A stretch of 64,000 bases of DNA from Acridotheres tristis (taxonomy: Eukaryota; Chordata; Aves; Passeriformes; Sturnidae), in contig CM072886.1 of the NCBI GenBank assembly GCA_037013685.1, positions 85,690,922 through 85,754,921 on the forward strand, written 5' to 3'. The notes beneath the pieces were generated by a model. The model did no database searches. It saw only the letters and a program-made list of their open reading frames with translations, and was not told where the DNA came from. Positions 1-14,900 of the stretch are shown piece after piece. Each line of letters begins with the position of its first letter. Position 1 is the stretch's first letter. The translations under genes and the position numbers were made by a program.

Positions 1-225
1 TTAGTAAAAAGTTCTACCCAGTGGGTGGTTGGGCACTGGAACAGCTCCCCAGGGGAATGGTTACAGCACCAAGCCTGAGAGAGCTCAAGAAGCATTTGGA
101 CAATGCTCTAAGGCACATGGTGTGATTCTTGGGGATGGTCCTGTGCAGGGCTGAGTTGGACTTGATGATCCTTGTGGCTCCCTTCCAATTCAGAATATGT
201 GGTGATTCTGTGATTCTGCAGCTAA
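1..225 (+). mobile_element. CR1 LINE 3' end fragment
   Basis: The sequence follows the avian CR1 3' region: '...gggcactggaacagctcccc', then a 'gagctcaagaagcatttggacaatgctc' type segment, 'gttggacttgatgatccttgtg', 'cccttccaattcag' and a terminal 'gtgattctgtgattctg' repeat. Only the 3' end is present, as usual for 5'-truncated CR1 insertions. It probably starts left of the window. Confidence 0.9.
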
Positions 226-3200
226 TTTCAGAGGACCGACTTTCAGCACTATGGTATATTTCCATATACACTACTTTCTGTAATTCAAAGAAAAATATTA
301 GAAAAAAGAATTATTATAAGTCTTCTTTTGATAAGAGGCTTAAATAGGTGATTTGAGATTTTGACTTTTTCAGTAAACTTACAAGCAATCTTTGCACATT
401 TCACTGTTTGACATGAAACATTTTTATATGGTGTGGATTAAGTTAAAATGGAACATTATCTTTCTTCATATGCATTTTCCTTGATTTCCATGGGAACCAA
501 AATCCACTGAATTCTACTATTAGTGTAAGAAAACAGTAAGATCATATGTCAGGATCTCTAAGGTGCCTCCCTATCTCAGTAAACAAGTTTTCATTAAGGG
601 GTGTGTTCTACGGGAGTATCCTCACTACTCTTTGTAAAAGTTTTAACGTATTTTAGGCCATAGTTCCTTTGCCTCTCAGCTACTGTCTCAGCCTGTAAAC
701 TCAACTTCTTTCCTGCTATTTAACTGTCAACACTGGAAACAAACAAAAAATGTAGACTATAATTTTTTTACATTCATCTTTTCTTTCTGGTACATGCATG
801 TGTCAGTTTTCCTCAACTGACTGAACAATCTCTTTTGACTAAAATCTCCCCTGTTTATTTATGCTAGCAGCAGAAGTGCAGCATATGTCAGTTATATCCA
901 TGCATCTCAAGCCTTTTTGAGTCACTCATTCCAAATTACAGATCTTTATTCTGCAGAAAGAAAATCTGCTTTTCACGTCTGGGTGCAGAACCTTTGAAAC
1001 ATAAATAAAACCAAGAAAATCTGTGCAGTGCTAAGTCAAATGCCTATCAAAAATCTCATATGTCAAGAGTTCTTTCTCCCAATTAAACTCAGAAAATGGT
1101 CTCAAGCAAACAAGATTTGTTTTCCATGAGTTTGATTTGCACATAGATTTGCATTAAGAAAGTTGCTATCCTTTAATATTTTACTGATTGAATCTTTCAG
1201 ATGGATATCAGAAGAGATGTCAAGCTCATGGGTATAAAGTTGTTTAAGCTTCACAGGAGAATGAATACTTTTGAACAAAGTCTGGGCATTGCAAATGACA
1301 CATCTGGAGTCCCCCAAAAGCTATATAAATGTTAGAATGGTACTGTACATATTTTCTTCTTCAATAACTAGGTTCACTTTTTATCTATCCAAGCCATCTG
1401 TGAATTGAAGAACTTAGTTCCAAATATGTGTAATTTGAAATCCATAATTTTTCACAATGTGTGCAATCAGACAAATTATTTAGAAATTATCAGCGCAAGC
1501 TGCCTCAACCCTTTGAAGGGTAAGAACATGAAAGAAGAAGAAAGTCTATCCAATCAGTGGACTAAGTAAGTGAAATTAAGGTACATGAGGTCATGGTGAC
1601 AAAACACTGACCTCATCTCACTGCCAAGACCAAAATGCCCAGGTCACAGAGACAGTGCAAATTAGCTCACAAAAAGGCCATTGTTACTTGCAACGTGGTT
1701 GTCAATTATTAACTTGCATCACTCTTCATAACCCGAAATTTTCATAGATATTTCCCAACTAACTCTGTTCCCTTCTCCCCACCACATAAGAGGGGAAAAA
1801 AGAACTAAAAGTTTTAAAAAGACCTATTGTAGACTGGGGTTTTTTACCCTCTTAAGAGCTACAAAAAGATGTAATGCATTTCAGCAGCACAAATAAGAAT
1901 GATCCTCCCAGTCAGCATCACTGTAAACTAGCAAACTCCATAAAACCAAATAATTTATACATATACTGAACAGTGGGCACAAATTTCAAGTTAGGAAAAA
2001 ATGAAAAACCAACACCATCAACACTTTGCATATCTTGTCCAACTCAAAAGCATACAGGTTTAAATATAGTTATTTTAAAGGTTGGATTAAAATAATGTAA
2101 AACCTGTATACATTTTGCTAGCTTAAAGGACAAAATGAGGGGCACAAGGTCTGAGAGTTAGACCACTAGTTAGGAACTCAGAAAATAGTGGTTCATTTCC
2201 ATCAGCCTCATGCATCACTCTTAGTCACTTCAGGAAGTTATTTCAGAAGGGCTATCATGATTGCAAAAGCATTACTGCTTGTGGACACCCCTTCCTCACA
2301 GATTTCACGAGAACGAACAATAGAAGTATCAATACAGACTGAGCTTAAACATCAACTGTACATGTCATGCTTTGCAAGGACACAGCACACTCTCAAATGA
2401 CTTAGAGAGCTCAAAAGAGTACTGACAAGGCCCTAGGTCTTGTTAACTGCAGTTGTGTATAGACTTTACAGAATTTTAGGAGCGTTTATTTCACAGCAAA
2501 TCATCAAAAGCAGTATGGGCTACTTTGTATAAGCATAAGATATTTATTCTAAGAAAACATCTGTAACCTTGGTCTTGAACCCCCTAAAGAGGAAAGACAC
2601 ACTCCTTTTATAACACTGTGATAAAATCTGGCTACACATATTTCTAAAATTAAATTCAATATATTATTTTTCACTAAAGTATCTTAAAATGATAAAAAGT
2701 ATCCCTTTAGTAAGCTTCAAAATACCTCTCTAACTCAGCGAGATATTATCTTCACATTTTACACATAGAGAAAAAAAGGTTCCAAGAAGTTGAAATAGAG
2801 CCCTAGCACCACATAATTTGGTCTGTCAAGAAGAATTCTAATTCTTGCAAGCTTCAAATCTATTATTAACTCTCTAATTTCTAGTGTGTGTGATTTTTTA
2901 ACGCTGCTAATCAACAATCTCACAGAAGATTTGTAATACCTGGAATATAACAAAATCTTGAAAGTGCTAGCTTTTAAGACATACTATCAATAACCGTAAT
3001 GATCAATCGAGTATCTCGCGCTACATTTTAGAGACTATGTTATGTAAAAATCTCAAAAAGGTCTGAAGAAACAGATTACTTCAAAGTTTGACCTAGCAAG
3101 CTATAGAATGCAAATCAGCTTCAATATAGAAACCTCACTTAAGACTACAAGAAGATAGTGCTTTAATTATCTAGTACAATGGCTAGTCAGGTTTGGAGGA

Positions 3201-3279
3201 TTTAATCTCACAGAATTAAATTTCAGTAACTCATTGAAGTGTACACTTGCTGAATTAAAATAGGTTATCCAAATAAGTT

Positions 3280-3439
3280 GTGGATACCCAAGACCTGGCA
3301 GTGTTCAAATCCAAGTTGGATGGGGCTTTGAATCATCTGTCCTGTCAGAGGTGTCCCTGCCCATGGGAGGGGGGTTGGAAGTGGGTGATCTTTAAGTTCC
3401 CTTCCAATGCAAATCATTCTAAGATTCTATGAATCTATG
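3280..3439 (+). mobile_element. CR1 LINE 3' end fragment
   Basis: It contains 'gttggatggggctttgaa', 'ggtgtccctgcccatgg', 'gatctttaagttcccttcc' and ends 'attctaagattctatgaat', the CR1 3' UTR order. It is about 160 bp and 5'-truncated. Mismatches to the usual sequence suggest an older insertion. Confidence 0.9.
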
Positions 3440-5895
3440 TTGAGTTTCTTTTGCACTGCTGTGTTGAGTATATTGACTACAGTATCACATTCCTGATTTG
3501 AGTCTTCATACATATCCTAAACCTGCATTTTGAATAGTCTGTCTCGTGGATCATCACCAATACAGGGAGGCAACACTCTGCCACTACCACATTTTACCAC
3601 TAGAAGAACACCTCAGGCAGATGTATGTTAATGAGACTACAACCAACATATTCCCCTTCCTCTCCAGTGCTTATTATTCACTGAAGTGCAGTCCTGCTTT
3701 ACAACGTTTTTAAGTATATTAAATGTACTAACAATGCAGCTGGAACATTAGTAGCTGTCCCGTGGATGAATTTACTCTGAGTGTGAACAGCAAAGTATAC
3801 ACAAGGGAAGATTGTATTTACATGCACAAACACACCTCATGCTAATTAGGCAGAACACTGGAGAGACTATAATTCCTTGCAACATTTTCTATTCTGCATT
3901 TTACTACTCTAGCTGGGGCTCCTTCACACTCACTTGTCTAAATACTTTCCTTGAATAAGTGGGGGCTTTAGGTAAGAAACATATTCCATCTTTAAATTTC
4001 CTTCCCAGACCTCTCAAAAAATAAAATCTTTTTAAATAGACAAAAACATTGGTTTAAAAAAGATATTAATTGTATATATATCAATTTCTTTGCTTCTGAT
4101 AAGAGAACTGCTCTGTGCAAATGAAAGGTTCAACTGAAGCTTTCCCTATTTTATTAGCATTGGCTGAGGTGCAGCCCTAAGGACAATGCTAGGAACCTCA
4201 GTACAGGTGAGGTTCTTTCCTCTTTCCCAAACCTGCTGGCTTCATTTGTAGTGAGGAAGGTATCTGGGAAAAAAAGGAGTGAGCAGATACACCTCTTGGT
4301 TTAATTTTTAACACTGAAGTCTGTCTTGCACTGTTGAGAGCTGGGGCAAAAGTTCACCCTTTGATGACCTGTATAGCTAAGGGTAACTGCAAAATAATAG
4401 CCCTTTGCCTCATCTTACACCACCATTAAAAAACTGTCTAGCACATTCTCTTACAGGAAGAGCATTTTAAAATATTCTAAACTCTTCCCACAACTCCAGT
4501 ATGTGGGAAAGCTTTACAGCTATATGGTACTATATATGAAAATAACAGTGTCTGATTGTCTTACAAGTTTGTTGGGTTTTTTAATATAATATGCATTCAA
4601 TAAATAGTTTAATTTCTCCAATGATTTTTAATTGTTCCAAAAAATCTGTAAATTCAAAATAAGCTAAGGAACAGACCAAGTAACACACAGATATGCTGCT
4701 ATCACCACTAGCTCTCCCCTAAAGAGGCTACAGCACAGAAAAAAAAACCAATGAACAGGCTTCTGCAACTAAGAGCTCTACTCATTTTCACTTATTCAGC
4801 AGAGGGATGCATGGTACCGCCATACATTCCCACCTTTCCACTTAAACTATCAGCTCTGCACTAAGAATTGTATTGTCTCTTACTAAACTGTTATTTCACA
4901 GCCTCTGCCAAAGAAAGCTCTAAGTAGCTGTGTGAAGAGGAACAAAAATATAGTTTTACACTTTCCTTGTTGCACCTGTTTTGGTTTTTTTTTTTTTGAG
5001 CAAAAGGCTGGAGTCACAATTTTCTGAGCAAAAAGTTTCTTTAAGGTTGGACTCCAAATTGAATAATGTGGCAATCGTGTAACATTTTGTCTCCAGTCAC
5101 ATGTACTACAGTTATTAAGATAAACCATAACATAGTTGCTTGTACTTATAGGAAACTTACTGCCCCAGAGTTGGAAGGGAAAAAAATACAGTGACAAAAA
5201 ACAGCCCTGTTTTTCCCCTGTCCTTCCCCATGAATCATAGGGGGCATGAGTAGTCCTAAATCTACCAGCCTCTTACAGTTTCCATTGACTGCAACGAATT
5301 GTCTTTGATCCTTAATTAGCAGTTATGATGCTTGAGATGACTGTGTCCACAAGACAAGTTTTGCACTGAATATTCTACATTTTCTTGTTTTTCTCAGAGG
5401 TAGACTGTTTTACACAAGTCATTGCTCCCTCAGGTTACTGCAATATAGTACAGTGACTGCTTTTGCCACTTTTAGAAGTATGACAGTAATAACAGCTGCC
5501 AATATCAATCTTGGTTCAATCATTTCTATCTGTCATTGAACAAAAAAAGAAAAAAATCCTTTCTTATTATCCTCTCTCTCCTTTTGCTCTAAAGTTCTGC
5601 ACAACTTAAAGGTTACCACATTCTGGACCATTTTAATAAAATGTCTGTTTTCTTCTACAAATAGAATTATAGCATCAGAGATGCATACTGTAAATAATGC
5701 CTTTTTGGATTCTGAGACTGGAATCACTTCACCTAAGTTTAACATCTAAATATACTAGTCATCTGAATAAACTAGTCATCCCTAAAAAGCTAGGCTCATG
5801 CTACCTACCTTAGATACCAATCTCAAACTGAGATAGTTAAAATAAGGCAACTAAACTGACCAACTTGTATATGAACAGTACCAAAGCTCAGGTCA

Positions 5896-5978
5896 GGACT
5901 GACATTGAAGTGCCGGAGCAAGTCCAGAGAAGGACAGTAAAGTTGGTGAAGGTTCCAGAGGCGAAGTCCTAAGAAAGC
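5896..5978 (+). mobile_element. Degraded CR1 LINE internal fragment
   Basis: The words 'gacattgaagtgccggagca', 'agtccagagaaggacagtaa', 'agttggtgaaggttccagag' and 'gcgaagtcct' line up with the CR1 segment encoding the C-terminal end of ORF2 (compare 58525-58595 in this window). Edges are uncertain and the copy is old. Confidence 0.65.
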
Positions 5979-8900
5979 TTATGAAAGATAAGGAGAGCAA
6001 AGGAAAAGGATATTGGTAGATATTTGGTGCTGGCAACATACCCTCATGCATCCCAAAATGCATAACAGCTGCACAGATTTCAGTGCAGAAGTTAAATTGG
6101 ATAGTCCACCTCTTACAGCATGTCCAAACTACAGTGGGCATATAAACACAGAAATACTTTCTGACAACTGAACTTATCAAAATAAATCAGAGACCGCTTA
6201 CAGCAGTACAGACTCTCCGGTTTTGTGCACGTGGAATAGACTATAAAACTAAAGCAAACATTTCTCATGAAGGATGTGGATCCCTCATAATTTATACACA
6301 CAGACTTACGGCTATTATCAAATAATGTAAACAGTGCAATTGTTACCATCGAATTCTTTGTGTTCAAAGCTGTATGGCATTTATTATTGTGATCAATCGG
6401 AGATACTTACATGTAGACAAATTCAAAATCAGTGATAAAAGGAAGTCCAGATCGATTCTCACTGGATAAAAACCCAGACACCATATCAATTTATTTATCC
6501 ACTATGAATAACAGCTTTAGATATTACAGACATTTGTGGGATAAAATATTCTACCAGAACAACAGTGCACTTCTCCCTGAGCTTGGCAGCAAACCAATTC
6601 CAGTGACTTAGGCAGAAGAAAATTAAGATTGATATTGCAATTGCTGCAAATGGGTACAACTCCCTCATAGCATTATGAGTCTATGCAATTACTATAGTAA
6701 GAAAACTTGGCAGGTAACTGTTCCAAATGCTGAACAGGAAAGGTTTGGGACGAACAGGTCTTCTTGAATACACGTGTTTGTACCTTTGCTTTCCATGTTT
6801 CACAAACGATAAGACCAAACACTCTAGGAGAGGCAAAAGGAATCCCCAGAATAGCTAAAACCCCATTAAAAAATGAGCCAGTGTTTATTATGCAAGACAG
6901 AGACAAGGAAGCTCATGCAAATCCCAGTATCATATAAACTAGCTGAAAGAGACAGAGAAAATGTGCATCTTCTTTCTCCACTTAGTACTTCTTTTCCATA
7001 GAACTAATAATAATTAGATAAAAGAGGTGTTTAGGAACCAAGTCTCTTGACCAATGGTTAATGGCATCCTCAGGGGGAAAAAAAAAAGTAAAGTTTCAAA
7101 TCCATGGGCTAAATTAGGTAGAAAAGACTGCTTAGGAAAATATACTTGGGGACTTCATGATAGACATGCATGCATAGGATGTACTTCATATTTTTCATAC
7201 ATTTCCTTGCCTCTGATTATCCAAGATCAATTCTCTGCTGTCGGTGTAACTTCTCTGTCCTGTTGTTAGAAGCAAATCAGCACGATAAAAACTCACAGAG
7301 GATCATAAAGACAAACCCCAGTGGTAATTGCAGCCTTTTGGGGTGGATAGGAAAAACTTCATGCTGTGTCACAACCTCTGGTAGGATCTCTACCTCAAGC
7401 TCTTCCTGAGGATGCTGTCAAATTTCAGATCCGTACAACTTAGGGGAGAAAGTCTTGGAGACTTCTGGAACAGGAAGAAATAAATACTGTGTTTCTCAGC
7501 TGCAGTTGAAACACACATTGACTCCATCCAGTGAGAAAAAAGTGAACAGGATGCTGCTGTATGCCACCTCTCAGGAGCCAAGCCAGGCAGTCAAGCATAA
7601 TGCCCGTTTGAGCCTAATAACAAGTTACTGTGCTTTTTACTAGTACTGTCAGTCCAGAAGCATTCAAAAACAAAAAGGAAGATACCACAAGTCTAATATT
7701 TGCAGAGACCATGTCAGGTTTTCTCTTCAGAGCAGAAGTCACAGCCGTGGGCTTTAACACCCACAATTTCACAGTCAATACAAGCAGCATTCCTCTTGAA
7801 GACAAGTGACACACGTCTTTTTGCAGATACAAGATACAGGTGCAAGACCCCAGAGTCCCATGGAGGCAAAAGAAGCTGGAATCTTAAATTCTATTCTGGT
7901 GTTTTAGTTTGTCTTGTTATTACTTGGTTGGTAGTTTATTAAAAGCAGAGTATTTTTAAATGTCTGCTGCCATGACACAATTCTCATATCCAAAGCATCC
8001 TTTTCAAATTTTTTCAAGACAGGCAGCAGGCAAGAACCTGAAGGCTGCTGGTTTTCTGGCAGCTCTTGAAAAGCAGCAAGGCTGATCTGACAATCTATTT
8101 TACATAGACAATATCAAGATATAAGTGAGCTCATAGAGTTGCTTTTAACTCGAAAATATGTTATGAAGTGCCTGACAGTGAAATCAGTGAAGAGCCTGAT
8201 CAAGGGGCCAAGGAGTTAAAACAGTCAGGTTAAACCAATGCAGTCTATGAAATGAGAAAATAATACTTTGAATACAAAACAAGTGGGAAAAAGATGGGAG
8301 ACCATAGAAAACAGTGATGAATGGCAGTACGTCTTTCCTTCTTAAAGTAACTCTTTTCTGGGCAATAACAGTATGCAATCAGTCTTATGCTATTTCATGA
8401 AGTAAGAGGATAGAAAAGAATGTCCAAAGTCCTAAAACGTGGAGCTCAGCTTATGAGGACGTGAAAATGGCTGAAAAACTTCTCAATCAGAACTTCTTAT
8501 AAAACTTGGGTTTAAAAGGTGTGTTAGCAAAATGGAGAAAAATGTAAAAATAAAATCATGGCAACCACATAGCATTATAGAAGCCCCCTGGGTTTCAAAA
8601 TTATTTTAGGGCCTCTCATCTCAGTCTGCTTCTATTTCTGCTCTCAGAAATAGAAAACTCTTTGGTCTTTACATATGCAATTCTTTCTCAGTAGCCCATC
8701 ACCCACAGATTTGAAGCTGCTGGGGTTTTTTCCCCTTATATTACCAGCCTTCTAGGCACATCACACACATGACACAGGTATAAGGGAGCGCAAAACCAGG
8801 GTTCTGCATATAAGGCTGCTCTGCCTTACAAAGCTCTTTCTTGTAGCCAAATCACCTGCCCACAGTAGCAGAAAGAATACATGCTTTGGTGGTCATTTTT

Positions 8901-11900
8901 ATCAGCAGCCCTAGATTACTGTATCCACCACAGGTAGCTTATGTAATTTATGTTTTTAATTTTTCTGCAAAGCACCTAGTACAATGGTGATAGGCTCCAT
9001 TTAAAATTACCTACATAAATAAGCAAATATAACACCATTAGCATAACAAATTGTACTCAACAAACTATAAATACTGTAAGTTCAGAAAGTTTAGTGGCAG
9101 TGGGACTACCAATGCCTGGAAGAACATGCATTCATTTTTTAATAGGTCTAACAGATCTTAAATTGTTGCGTAACTCAATAATAATCTTCTCACCATTTTC
9201 TAGGAAGAATTTAGGATTCTCATTTTCTTCTTTACATTGTATCAGTAGCTTTTCCTGGGCAACACACTTGTGCTAGATCCAAAAGCTTTGAAGTTATAAA
9301 TAGCCAAAATCCATCTACCACAATTCCTCTGACACCATTAACAGTGGCAATAATGCATCGGACCAGTTAAGAACAAAATTTCCTTATGCAAAGACTTCAG
9401 AAAGCTGATCTCTACCAAATGACACCCAGTATCCTGGATTTTTCAGCCCTGAATCCTCAAGTCAGTGCAAGTCTCAAACAATTTGAACATCCACTCAGAG
9501 CACTGACAGAAGGCCACATTCCAGGGCAGTAGTTACCATCTTAGAGCTCCACTTCCAAAGACAGGATCCTAGCCTAGCTGGGACCCCAGACATGCCATGT
9601 GCCACAGGCATTATTGTGAGCTGCTGTGGGTCTGGTTTTGACCACGCCCATCTGACTGCCTTGCTGCCTGCCCAAAATGACCTGTCTTCACCACAGGTGG
9701 TACTGTGCACATGTGTGTCCCCACTGCCTCAGCTCCACATCCGGTATTTGGACTTCAAGTTACTGTCAGCAGATCCAGTCTGCCAGTACCAGAGGTGTAC
9801 CTCTGGAAAAGGCATGGAAGGAGCCCCTGGGAGATAGTAACAGCACATGACCAAAGCTGGTAGAGCATTATTTATGTCACATCTCACAGCTCCCTTAAAA
9901 GTTGTCTTCAAACACAGAATGCCCCATCTGCTAAGTCTGCTGGCCTCTGTTCACCAAAAAATGCTTTTCTGTCATTCTTTTTCCTTTTAAAATGTGACAC
10001 TGATCTGCATGCTACACAGAATAAATCACGAGGGCAATTCTTTCACTGTGATTGTAAAAACAAGTGTAACAACACTTACATTTTGCTGTGATTAAACCTT
10101 CGCAGAGAGTTGTCATTCACAAATTTTAAATTACTTACAATATGCTGTGCACCTCAGTAATTATATTCGAAGTCATCAAGTTCACACATGCTCTCCTTTT
10201 GTTGGAACCCAAGTGTGCTTGAGAGAAATTGCTTCTGAACCTGCCTAATTTCTAAGTCTTCATTTTATACACTGTATGTAATCAAACTTTTTATTAAACA
10301 TTGCCAAGCAATCTGTCTCATTTAAAATGAGCATCTCAGAAAATGTAAAGGTCCATTAAGCTGTTAATTGTGCACTATAACTCTGAATTCTTGAAAAGTT
10401 ACGTTGAATATTGTTTTCCCAAATGCTTAGTTCCATATTTAGCTAGTTCTACTGCCATAGTTACTATACTGGTCAGGTATATAAGAAGTCAATATAGCCA
10501 CATGAGCAAAATTCTCACATTTAGAAAGAGGGAACAAAAAGAGAGGATTTAATTTTCATTTTTCTTGTTTGAGTTTGATACAGGGAATTTCACTATATAG
10601 GTACAAAACACAAATCTGCTAATGTAGAAATATAAGTACACCCTAAAGGCAGAGTGATTCTGCTACAGTAATGGTTTTAGTGATTTGATAGCTCAAATTC
10701 ATTGCAAGTAAACGTCAATTAGACTTGAAAATGAAAGTCAAGCAACTGACATAGAAAATATTATATGCCACTGGTGTTAAATAACTTCTAATGGAGGTGA
10801 AAAATACTTTAGGCTGTGAAAATAAAACTGAGATGACTCCAAAACACATAAACCACATATAAACATATTCAAAAAGATTGCTACCTCTTATTCTTATTTC
10901 TTATTCTGAAACAGTTCGAATGCAGGTCTTTGTATGCAAAAAAAACCTTCCAGTGAAACATTTAAATTTGACTATCAGAACTCAAGGAACAGCAACTTTT
11001 TTTACATACCAGCTAATTAACTAGACCTTACTTCCTATCATCTACTCTTGCCAAATAAAATTGCATTTCTTACCCTTAAAAGACTTTCTGTCCATCTTCG
11101 TTTTTTGTTTGTAGCAATATGAATCATATGATAATGAAAGTCAAGAAAGAATAGAATGAAGCACATATTAATTTCTCTAAAAGACTTGTAACTCAAAACC
11201 CTATGTTACATGAAACTTGACAGTTATTTTTCCTCTTTTTCCCTTCCTATTCAATTTGGTGTACACATTTTCTCACAACACTGAAAATGAAGTAATTAGC
11301 ACTGCTAAGTGTGAATTTATTACATCTTGTAGAAGGCTTTGTCAAGGGAATCTCTCTCCTCCAAGATTTATGACCCTTCTATAGGAACATCTTCAGCCAT
11401 CTTTCCAGCATCTTATCATGGCCATACAGTTTAAAAATGGCAGGGCACCAGCAAGAGTTTGTAGTCAATCCCTTTCCACTTGGGAAGGCCTGTGACAGCT
11501 TTGAATTGCCAGGCATGAATTCCTCAACGCACTTCATTGCTTTGTTCACAGGGTGCAGCCACAACCAACAGCTCCTCAGTATTCCAGATACCAGCATCAG
11601 ATTCCAGGTGCTGTAGCCCTGTTGTTAATACTTATAGCTCTGATTTTTATGAGCCACAACCAGGGTGAAGGTTATCCTAGCTCTTTTTCATACAATTGAA
11701 AAAGAAATACCTGAGGAAATCAAAAGGGCCCCAAATTTACCAAAGAAAACAACATGAGTATTTTGTTAAGTACAAACAGCTTTGAAATATATCAGCACTA
11801 TCTTTCAAATTATGATAGCTGTTCAGGGCCTGAGACTTCAGATTAAGAGAATTATATTTCCAAAATTCAGTGCAGTGTGTGCTTATTTAATTAAAAGGTG

Positions 11901-14900
11901 ATAGAATTTCATTTGCACTTCATTGTTAAGAATGCCACCTATAATATCACATTTTGACAGTGCAGCTTAACTCCAATTTATACTAAATGCATACTTCATC
12001 GAACTCATTCTGAAGTTCATTAGAAAAGCTAAATGCCAGTACTATTTGCTATGGCAATCCCATCCCATTTAGATGTTTAAATAGGCAAACACGGTCAGAT
12101 AAACTCAAAGTGGATTGTGATTGTTCTATGGTTTTTCAGATGAAGTCTTACGTATCTGAACCACTACTGTGAGCAACATGATGTATCCTTGATTTCAGAT
12201 TTTCACAGGTATGGCTCAAGACATTGAAAAAGTATTTTGCTTGTACGTGTACCTATAAAGTAAACCATCTTATTTTATTTTCCTCTCAGAAATGAAGCAG
12301 CATATTATACTCATCATTGGGCTATGTCCCACACAGCAAGGACTCCTCACAGACTGACAGAAAATTACCCTTGTGCACTGCCTTCAGACAATGCACGTGT
12401 AAGGTTAGCCCAAAAACTACCCCCCCACCCAAGGAAGAGAGAAGGAGACTTAAAACAAGCAAGAGCATCCCATTGACTATGACACCCACTCAAGACAGCT
12501 GATAAGTGTTCCTGGAATTCTGGAGGCCTCCTCTTTCATCTGAGCAACTTTGTCAGGCAAGTAGGAGAGGCACTGTGCCTATCTATTTTGGCTCAGGCAC
12601 ATCTCGTTATCTGAACTATACCATGATTGTTTAGCTTTCTTCCTTGGCTGAGGTAACCTTTGCTGACAGATTTACAAACTCCTTTCACTCTACTTCTGCA
12701 ACACATGGAGCTCATCACAAACACAAGCAGTTTGTGCTGGAGTCATGGACAGTAATGCAGAAACTACCTGCTTGTAGCACACTTTTTACATAGGAGGAAC
12801 ATGACCAAGAAGAATTAGAAGGTCTGTTTTGATCTAGGCTCAGTCACTGCCTTCATACACTGTCTCAGCCACAACACTTCAGAGGTCTGTCACCTGGTCT
12901 TATTCCACTTTCAGACCATGTTAACACCCAAACTGCTAACAAGGCAGGCTGCAATAACAGTTATTGTTAATGTCTTGTTACATGATTGCAGATAAAAATC
13001 AAATTATCAAAACTGTCCATAAATATCTTTTGCAGGGAATGAACCATTCCTCAAGTATGTTGCTGAAACATTATACTGTGTATAGGATATTGACAGAGTT
13101 CACGTTAAGTATTTTGGCATAAAGTTTTACATGTGTGGGGGGCTGTTTGGTCCTTGGAAGGTCAGATAGGCACTTCCCAGTAAGCTTGTACATGGGGACT
13201 TTAGAGTTTGCAGTGTATTGGTGTGGGACCAAAGGCTTTACAGCCCTGCAAGATGAGCAAGGCAGCTATTGTCAAACAGAAGGTTTTGGACTCTTGTTTT
13301 CACCTTTCACAGGAAGACAGATCTGTGAAATAAAATAACCTTCAGCTTCTATGAATTCACAGCAAGATTATACGCATCTTGGGACAAGCTCTTACTAGCA
13401 GGAAGACCCTCTTTCTCCCCTTGCAAGTTAGCTGGACAGTCATTGAACTGGAAGTTCCACACACAGCTTACCAGAAAGCCAGGGACTCAAAAGAAGACAG
13501 AATTGAACAACATACAAGATTTTGGCACCGGGATTTTGGAACCAACAGGTCAGTGAAATTCTGTTTTAGCGCAGGAAAAATAAGTAGGATTGTGCTTCAC
13601 GCCTTTGCAGCAGAGTGCTTCCCTTGTTAGCACAGAAGTCTCAGCCCTATATTCTAGAGGTCAGTTTTAGTATTGTTCATATCTTTGGTCTTTTTGTAGT
13701 TTTAATTTTTTTTTCCTTACTGTAAAGCAATACTGTTTTCATACACAGTTTACTCACAAGTCAGAAATATCTAGTCTGTGACCACTGACAGATTTTTTAA
13801 AGAAGTGTTACATGTGTATAAAATCTCCTTTTCATCACAGGACAGCTGCAAAAAAAAAAAAAAAGTATTGAAATTTTAAAAACTTTAAAAAAGGTAAAAA
13901 GAGACAAACTAAAAGAAATGGTAAGTGGATGGCTGAGAAAAGCTGGAGTGTTGTAAAGCTCTTGAGAACCATTGCCTGTGATCACTGGATTCATTACAAG
14001 CCTAGAGAGTCTCCATAAAATCTGAAGTACATACATCATACTCCTCTAAACAGTCTCACCATCCAAAAGATTGCAATAAATTCTAAATTATTCGCAACAT
14101 GTTATTGAGCTGGCATTCAGTAATATCAATGATGCAATTTTCTTCTGCCTTGACACGTACCAAATACACTAATAAAATCTAGCAAATTAAACCTGGATTC
14201 ACTAGGTGTTGTTAACTTTAATATAAAAGAGACAGTTCTGTTTAAAGTCTTGCTTCATTTCTCTTTCATATTCCTGTATCTTACCATAACTCGTGCTGCT
14301 TCTTAAAGGCAGCCTTTAATTTCAAGGACACTATCTTTACTTACAACCTTCAAATTAGATATAAAGTTTAAAACAGGTAAGAAACTTGAATCAATGGAAT
14401 CAGCAGAGAAACAATAGAAAGAATAATGAACGTTAGAAGGAACTGAATAATACTGCCAGCATACACTACAAAGTTCTATCTGAGTTTTAGGCACTTATTT
14501 GCTATTATTTCCAATTACCAATCAAAGTTAGTGCATTTAGCTTCAAAGAACCAAATGCTTAAAGTGACCAAGTTTAATCAAATAATTTTCTCTCCTTTAA
14601 GTCATTGTGGCATCCATAAATAAAAACTCTCTGTACAAAATCTCACAATCTTTGATTTTTACTCGAATATTTTAAGTATCAACCAGTTTATGGACCGCAT
14701 TATCACTTTCAGCCTAGCATGAAATTTCATAACAAAAACAAACAAGAAAGCTCATGTTCCAACAAATTTATTACACTCTAGAAGAATTACCAGAAAGATG
14801 TGCTTTCTTCCTCTCTGGAAACCTGTTGTGCCACCAAATTTTCTTAATTTATTTGAAATGCTCGAGCCATTTCCTTAGCTTTACAATACTTTTGGTCTTC

